A stretch of DNA of 64,000 nt from Wolfiporia cocos (taxonomy: Eukaryota; Basidiomycota; Agaricomycetes; Polyporales; Phaeolaceae), in assembly GCA_029448655.1 (NCBI GenBank), contig JACCLO010000004.1, positions 4,464,001-4,528,000 of the forward strand, in the 5' to 3' direction. The position numbers were made by a program, and so were the translations under genes. Each line of letters begins with the position of its first letter. The stretch's first letter is position 1. The notes under the pieces are model-generated. The model saw only the letters and a list, made by a program, of their open reading frames with translations. It did no database searches and was not told where the DNA came from. Of this stretch, positions 58,801-64,000 are shown one piece after another.

Positions 58801-60967
58801 GGTCGATTTTGTCACCGACCTGCCAAGAGTCGGAAAGTATGACTCCATGATGGTGATTGTCGACCATGGCCTATCCAAGGCCATCTCTCTCACCCCATGC
58901 GACAAAACGATCACTAGCGAAGGGGCGGCAGAGATATTTCACCGAAAAATCTACTCGCTATATGGCATCCCCCGAAAGATCATTTCAGACAGAGGGCCGC
59001 AGTTTGCATCAAAGCTTTTCAAGGAATTATGCAAGCTGCAGGGAACAGAATCAGCGATGAGTACGGCGTACCATCCACAGACCGACGGACAGACAGAAAG
59101 AATGAATCAACAGATCGAAGTATACCTTCGCATCTATTGCATGAACGACCCTTTCCAGTGGGTAAAACGACTACCTGACGTCGAATTTGCACATAACACA
59201 AGGCGAACTGAAAATCGACCTGCGCCACTTGAAATAATCTTGGGATACACCCCAAGAGGATTTCCGGACTACGACAGAGTAGGAAACGTCCCGGCAGCAG
59301 TTGACAGGATCAAGAAGATCAAAGAGGCGCGAAAGATGGCATTCATCGCGCATGAATTAGCCCAGAAAAGAATGGCAGGGCGGTTCCTCAGAGAACTGCC
59401 AAAGCTTGAGAAAGGGGACAAGGTCTGGCTCGATGCCAAGAACCTAACAATCCCCTACGAATCGAACAAACTAGCACCAAAAAGAGAGGGACCCTTCACC
59501 ATCGCAGAAAAGATGGGACCCACAACATACCGGTTGCAGTTATCGACGAACTGGAAAATTCATCCGGTATTCCATGCCGCCTTACTAAAACCATTCAGAG
59601 AAACGAGGGTGCACGGACCCAATTACCTACGGCCGCCACCTGATATCATCAAGGGACAAGAAGAGTACGAAGTCGAAGCCATCTTGGCTGATAGATGGCG
59701 AGGGAAGAAGCACCAGTACTTCGTCAAGTGGAAAGGCTATGCCACGGCCGACAACTCATGGGAAGATGAGGTGAACTTGGAGCATTCCAGGGAGCTGATA
59801 AAAGACTACCACAGGACGAGAGTCAGGACAACCCCGACACTCGAAAACAAGACAGTAATAGTATGTCGACGACTCGCCACCAGCTCCCCCGCCGTACCAC
59901 GACCCCTGGCGATGCAGATCGTCGAGAAGGCCGACCGCGAGGTACGCCACCAAGAAGGTACTCCCCCCAGCATCTGCAGATTAGACACGCCCTCCTCTGG
60001 TACAGGGCCGAGGGACCTTTTGCTGGCCGAGCCGATGGCTGGTCGGCCCTCTTCGACATCGCGCAGGACCTCACCCACGTCTACAGCTCGTACCAGAACA
60101 TCACCGAGGACCTCGTCCGAATGGAGGGGCAGATCAGAGCGCAGAGAGAGGGACTCGAGCTACTCACTGACAGACTTATCGACCGATTGGCCGCCACTAC
60201 GACGGCCCGACTACGACACGCGCTCAACGACTTCGAGGATCGCGAGCACGTTGCTCCCAGTCGACCCGAATACACACCGCGATCTGCCCGCTTTTTCACC
60301 CCCGACGAACGACGCCGAGTTGCAAGACCGTTTGATTTTATGGAGGGCGATAGAGTATTATTTCCGTTGCCTACCGAGACTCAGAGGGCCCGCCGAGCAG
60401 GAGTTAGAGACCCGACGCCACGTATTTCTGGTATGGGAGGCAACGGGAGACGTGAACCACCTGCACGCCCGACGAGCCCTAGGGCTACCCCAGTGCGACA
60501 GCGAAGAGCGAATAGCACGCCGCCTATTCGACGATCTCCTTCAGTGCAGAGTATTACCCGCGAGGAGTTTGAGTGAGGTGCGAGGGAGCACGAACGAGAC
60601 ACCGCCTCCCTACCAACGTGGGCCGCACGAAACCTCCACCGAGCCGCACACCACTGGAGGTACCAGCATAATGAATACCTCCGCGATATCCCTTCCCTAC
60701 GGGTACCAGCGAGGCCCTCACCCGAGCAGCCGTGCCGACAATGTGGTTCCGCTAACCACTGGGTCCTCGACTGCCCCGATTATATTTGCAGAACTTGTGG
60801 GCTCAATCAACCAGGTCATCGACAGAATGAATGCCGCCAACACTTCGTATGGCGAACTCCTACGACCCCGTCCCTCAGCGGGAACGGCGACATCTACAAC
60901 GAGCAGGACGCCGAGGCACTCTGAAGAGGGGAACTTGGAAAATTCGTCGAGGCCGACGAATGCTTAG
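55821..60967 (+). CDS. pol: Pol polyprotein with protease, dUTPase, RT, RNase H, integrase and chromodomain
   Basis: Open in one frame from the frameshift site; first ATG at 55916 (residue 1 here, 1683 residues). Protease D-S-G at 14-16. dUTPase ~140-265 with all five motifs (GYDLYAAE, GRLARQSG, AGIIDSDYRGDV, GMRIAQIIF, RGEKGFGSTD). Reverse transcriptase ~370-560 with YMDD at 529-532. RNase H starting near 675 (ETDAS). Integrase with the H-H-C-C finger near 890-925 and D-D-E at about 964, 1024 and 1062 (DFVTDLP, SDRGPQFAS, TDGQTERMN). Chromodomain ~1250-1305 (FVKWKGYATADNSWEDE). The last ~380 residues are an unusual extension, part of which overlaps another open frame. No stop or frame break, so the protein is probably active. 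Confidence 0.95.
59863..60924 (+). CDS. Overlapping 3' frame(s) with coiled coil and two CCHC knuckles (ORF3)
   Basis: In the frame one base ahead of gag (not the pol frame), 59863-60576 is open for 237 codons from an ATG, with a natural-looking helical stretch around 59970-60250. After a TGA at 60574-60576 the same frame is open again to a TGA at 60922 and holds two zinc knuckles: C-x2-C-x4-H-x4-C at 60733-60774 and C-x2-C-x6-H-x4-C at 60787-60834. Between, at about 60310-60570, the pol frame instead looks protein-like (LILWRAIEYYF, HLHARRALGLP). The pattern suggests one additional zinc-knuckle protein whose frame now switches between two registers, either by frameshifts in this copy or by translational means. 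How it would be translated is unclear. Confidence 0.5.
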
Positions 60968-60978
60968 GGAGGGGCTGA

Positions 60979-61686
60979 TGTTACGGTTATTTTGATTTTT
61001 CGAATATCGACAGAACTCACCACTGGGCGAATACGATACAGGGACTTGTTGCGCAACCAACTCCCCTGGCTACTCGTGACTCTACTGGGCGCATCCTCAG
61101 TTGTACTAGTCTATAGGGCGCGTTTCACCTTTGGCAGAACCAACTCTGCCACCGTTTCATGTTCATCGTTTGTTAGCTGATAGATGGCGTTCAACCGCCA
61201 TCATTCCTATCTATCGTCTCAGGAATATCACTACATACCTATCAAACGTTTGATACTATAGCGTAGATAGTATCGGTGACATCTGGGACGGACTTGACCC
61301 CTGAAACCCAACGTAGTATATAAACTAATGTACCTACTGTCGAGGCTCTTCAGCTCGACCTTGTTGTATAAACAAGAAGTCTTATACTCGTTCTCAAACA
61401 TAGGAAACTACGCTCAGTATTTCTCACTCGAGCAACCGAACGACTAAGTCCTCGAAGTGCACACTGACTTCTCGGACTTAGGTGAGTCTTATATTCTATT
61501 CGACTCGCACTTGAACAGATTATATCCTCTAACGCGTATTGGATATTAACCGATCTCCTAAGGACTTCACTTAGGACCCGAAGGCATCTAACGAGTATTT
61601 GCCTTGCATACGGCAACATGCCTACGTGCAGAAGAACGATCTATATTCGCGACTCGAATATACGAACAGGTATTCGACCCGTAACA
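60979..61686 (+). repeat. 3' LTR of the chromovirus
   Basis: 708 bp, differing from the 5' LTR at about four positions (for example TTACGG versus TTACAG near the start). Confidence 0.95.
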
Positions 61687-61691
61687 AGTAG

Positions 61692-61845
61692 GCCCTGGCT
61701 CCGCCATGGCCCAGGCCGGGCCGAGCCATGAGCTGTCAATGAGGGCCTGGCCTGAGGTTTTGAAGAGCTGTGGGCCATCCAAGCTGGGCTCAAGCCAGGG
61801 CTTTTGGGCTGGGCCGAGCCTGGCACATCACTACTCACCCCCTTC
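61692..61845. repeat. hAT-like GC-rich subterminal repeat fragment
   Basis: Dense GGGCCGAGCC, GGCCTGG and GGGCTTTTGGGC units ending TGGCACATCACTACT, matching the repeat near 25319-26175. Probably the end of a decayed hAT-type element; the chromovirus lies at its left side. Confidence 0.4.
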
Positions 61846-62205
61846 CCTACCCTTTACGGTGAGCTGCAGGCCACCATGCAGCTGCATGCCTTTGATGTTT
61901 CCACTCATGGGAACGTGAGCTGAGCTCACATATGCAAACTTCAAGCTGAAGACATCAATATAATCATCTGCAGTCAGCTGTTCAATTTTCCCAGGTTTGA
62001 GACCAATTCATACCTTCAAGGACTTGGTGCACAGATTGTTGACACCCACACCAAACCACTTCCTTACTCCCTGCAATGGGTAGAGTTTCAGTCAACTATC
62101 TTAATCTGCCAACTGCCCTTCGCTTAAGAAATCGCAGTTGTGAGCTGGGTTTGCACGCAGATTAATCTGCTAGCTGCGGCAGATTAATCTACTGTGACAA
62201 TAAAA

Positions 62206-62280
62206 TGGTACATCCAGGATTTAAATCAAGGACCTTAGCACAGATAGCATTGCAGCATAATTAGCCAACTGAGCCATAGT
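62206..62280 (-). repeat. tRNA-like module, left arm of copy 2
   Basis: Minus-strand TGGCTCAGTTGG near 62270 and a TACCA end near 62206; the B box is slightly changed (GATTTAAATCC). Confidence 0.55.
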
Positions 62281-62583
62281 GGCAACAATTACCTTTGACC
62301 AATCAAAATATATATAACGCAATTTTACACACAATTCCCGCAAATCATCACGGCAACTCACTGCTACAACAAGCATAAAGAAATCAATGATAGTGGTAGC
62401 TTGATTTACCATGCCTGACCTGGAGCAACTCACCATGGGAAAGTTAAATACACTGGAATCACAGGTCTTTAGAGGCAGATTCATTTGTATTTGTGTTATG
62501 GAAGATGTTAAACTGCGAAAATGAAGTTTACAAAATACTCTATATATTTCTTAAAAGTGTGCAGACAGTAGTTGCACCGTAGC

Positions 62584-62659
62584 TAGTTGGCTAATGTATG
62601 CTGTGATGCTCTTATTCTCATCTGTGCTAAGGTCCTTGGTTTGAATCCTGGATGTACCA
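62584..62659 (+). repeat. tRNA-like module, right arm of copy 2
   Basis: TAGTTGGCTAATG followed by GGTTTGAATCC and TACCA on the plus strand, in mirror orientation to the left-arm module. Confidence 0.55.
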
Positions 62660-62905
62660 TTTTATTGTCACAGTAGATTAATCTGCCGCAGCTAGCAGAT
62701 TAATCTGCATGCAAACCTAGCTTGCAACTGCAATTCTTAAGCGAAGGGCAGTTGGCAGATTAAGATAGTTGACTGAAGTCCCTCACAATGGAGGATGTTC
62801 ATCACATGCTTTGGCATTGTGATGAACATGAACAACATCCTCATGCACTTCTGGTGGAGCAGCACATATGAGACAGTCAACTCCTGTTGCTTTGGACACC
62901 TCCTG

Positions 62906-63185
62906 TGTTACGGATCGGATATCTGTTCAGCTGAAATAACTAAGTCGAGTTACTCAGTGTATCGAGTAGCGCACTACTCGTCGGTCTCCACAGAGACAGA
63001 GCGTCAATATACAAGCTGAGGGTTAATTACTTAACCTTTGAGAATGAGTATAAGATCTTTGTTATTCAACAAGGTTGAACTGAGGAACTCGACTGCTAAG
63101 TACATTGGGTTTCTATACTACAATTCACTATATGGGGTCATAGTGTCCATGGTACTGCTACCACTAAGTTGGACAAGCTAACGTA
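62906..63185 (-). mobile_element. Diverged chromovirus-type LTR relic
   Basis: Starts TGTTACGGATCGG and keeps the block GAGAATGAGTATAAG, then TTCAACAAGGTTGAACTGAGG and a degraded TATA region, in the same order as the minus-oriented LTRs. It is shorter and much more diverged than all others, and its far end is not clear. Confidence 0.6.
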
Positions 63186-63559
63186 TTAAGGGAATAAACG
63201 AGAAAGGCTGCGGTTGGGTGCAACAAGAGATGAAATGCAAGAAGCATATGGTTAGGCATATGATATCGACTAGGACGAGATGGAGCAGTGGCTGCTTGGC
63301 ATAGGGCTGTTGTACATGAAACAGGGCCCTACGGTTGAGCGGAGGCCCCAGAAACAAGACGCGTGAGAGAGCAGTTGAACGCGAAGTCCTCATACACAGT
63401 GAGGCATCATCAGCAAAGTGCGAGATCGTAGATATACTCATATCTACGTAGATATACCTAGCAGGTCCTGTAAATGTAGCAGGACCGGTATAGTTATGTA
63501 TAACCCCCTTATAGTAGCAGGTCCGCGCAATACCAAGCATCCAAGGGACACGTTCTTGC

Positions 63560-63657
63560 AAGGACGTGGCGCCCAGGCCCATCCTATTGCAAGGATCTCA
63601 CCTGAGGCCCTTGCTATTGCGAGGATCTTAGCTGAGGCTCTTGCTATTGCGAGGACC
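63560..63657. repeat. About three imperfect 30-bp tandem repeats
   Basis: Two 30-bp units (63591-63620 and 63621-63650, pattern AGGATCT...GAGGC...CTTGCTATTGC) follow a more diverged unit at 63560-63590. Confidence 0.75.
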
Positions 63658-63788
63658 ACACAATAGCGGTTCCCTGCGTGGCTGGTGGGGCAGGGGTGCT
63701 GCTCTAGGGCACCGGTTATAGAAATGCAGCTCTTAGAATATATTAATACACACAGTACAGTGGCAATAAAAATTCAATTGTATTCATG

Positions 63789-64000
63789 TTAGTAGAGCCA
63801 GCTAGTCACAGAAGAGACTACAAAATATCCACCACAGAGCAGTAGTCTCTGGCCTCCACTCCCACACGCAGCGCGTGCGGCCGCGACCTCTTGGTAAGCA
63901 TGAACGTCCGCCATGAGCGTGGTGTGGATGCCATACACCGCCGCCATAGTGAGCGTGTCCCTCACGCAGAGCTCAATATCACCATACACAGCATGTCAGC
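63789..64000 (-). CDS. Open frame running off the window edge, unknown
   Basis: Minus-strand frame of at least 66 codons ending at 63789, with MADVHAYQEVAAARAACGSGG. I do not recognise it, and only the 3' end is in the window. It could be the last exon of a gene to the right or a chance frame. Confidence 0.3.

Larger units (their letters stand above)
53225..61686 (+). mobile_element. Full-length Ty3/Gypsy chromovirus-type retrotransposon
   Basis: 8462 bp with two 708-bp LTRs (53225-53932 and 60979-61686), TGTTAC...GTAACA ends, and target duplication AGTAG at 53220-53224 and 61687-61691. Internal order is gag, protease, dUTPase, reverse transcriptase, RNase H, integrase, chromodomain. A purine-rich GGGAGGGG precedes the 3' LTR. 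I count about four differences between the LTRs, so the copy is young, and gag and pol are uninterrupted. It is the likely source family of the solo LTRs found throughout the window. Confidence 0.97.
62080..62784. mobile_element. Inverted-repeat tRNA-related element, copy 2 (uninterrupted)
   Basis: 705 bp. The two arms of about 200 bp are inverted copies; ends GTAGAGTTTCAGTCAAC / GTTGACTGAAGTCCCTC. Flanks GCAATGG (62073-62079) and ACAATGG (62785-62791) match at six of seven bases. GCAGATTAATCTGC palindromes occur in both arms. No coding capacity. Confidence 0.85.

Noticed and set aside
59863..60924. An envelope gene downstream of pol
   Set aside because: There is no signal peptide, transmembrane segment or glycoprotein-like Cys pattern; the content is coiled coil plus zinc knuckles.
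62206..62659. Functional tRNA genes in the inverted-repeat element
   Set aside because: A and B boxes are recognisable but acceptor stems do not pair and the T stem has a mismatch, so these are tRNA-derived modules.

Overview
The window is nuclear DNA of a filamentous basidiomycete, most likely a wood-decay agaricomycete. This is inferred from genes with many 45-60 nt introns, a multi-exon cytochrome P450, an ACS-type MFS transporter pair, and the mix of mobile elements (chromodomain Ty3/Gypsy, Tnp2-type CACTA, pogo). No bacterial-type operons are present.

Layout. 1-8 kb: two tandem minus-strand copies of an allantoate/anion permease-like MFS transporter, made by a ~3 kb segmental duplication. 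8-11.3 kb: no recognisable gene. 11.3-16.2 kb: two housekeeping genes on the plus strand, a myotubularin-type phosphoinositide phosphatase (exons resolved, two of its introns GC-AG) and S-adenosylmethionine synthetase. 16.2-29 kb: a transposon-rich stretch with a decayed retropepsin-like gene, an alpha/beta-hydrolase pseudogene broken by two insertions, a complete terminal-repeat (TRIM-like) element and several solo LTRs. 29-31.5 kb: a cytochrome P450 gene on the minus strand. 31.7-36.4 kb: nested pogo-type DNA transposons. 36.9-52.8 kb: a large decayed Tnp2 (CACTA-type) transposon whose two minus-strand genes have been hit repeatedly by other elements. 53.2-61.7 kb: a full-length, very young Ty3/Gypsy chromovirus with intact gag and pol. 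62-64 kb: a tRNA-related inverted-repeat element, an LTR relic and a gene fragment at the edge.

The most interesting content is in the mobile DNA. The Gypsy element has a dUTPase domain between protease and reverse transcriptase, a candidate -1 frameshift site (GGATTTT plus hairpin) at the gag stop, and a further reading frame overlapping the 3' end of pol that holds two CCHC zinc knuckles. A separate family of LTRs (TGTCAC...; some end TGTCA, some TGATA) is present as many solo copies and two complete elements with no coding capacity, nearly all with perfect 5-bp target duplications. Removing five inserted elements from the Tnp2 transposase rejoins its reading frame at every junction, which gives a clear order of insertion. 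A 0.7 kb inverted-repeat element carries tRNA-like promoter modules in both arms.

The single-copy host genes (phosphatase, SAM synthetase, P450, transporters) appear intact. Everything between 16.2 and 29 kb and after 31.7 kb looks like an accumulation zone for transposons rather than a functional gene cluster.
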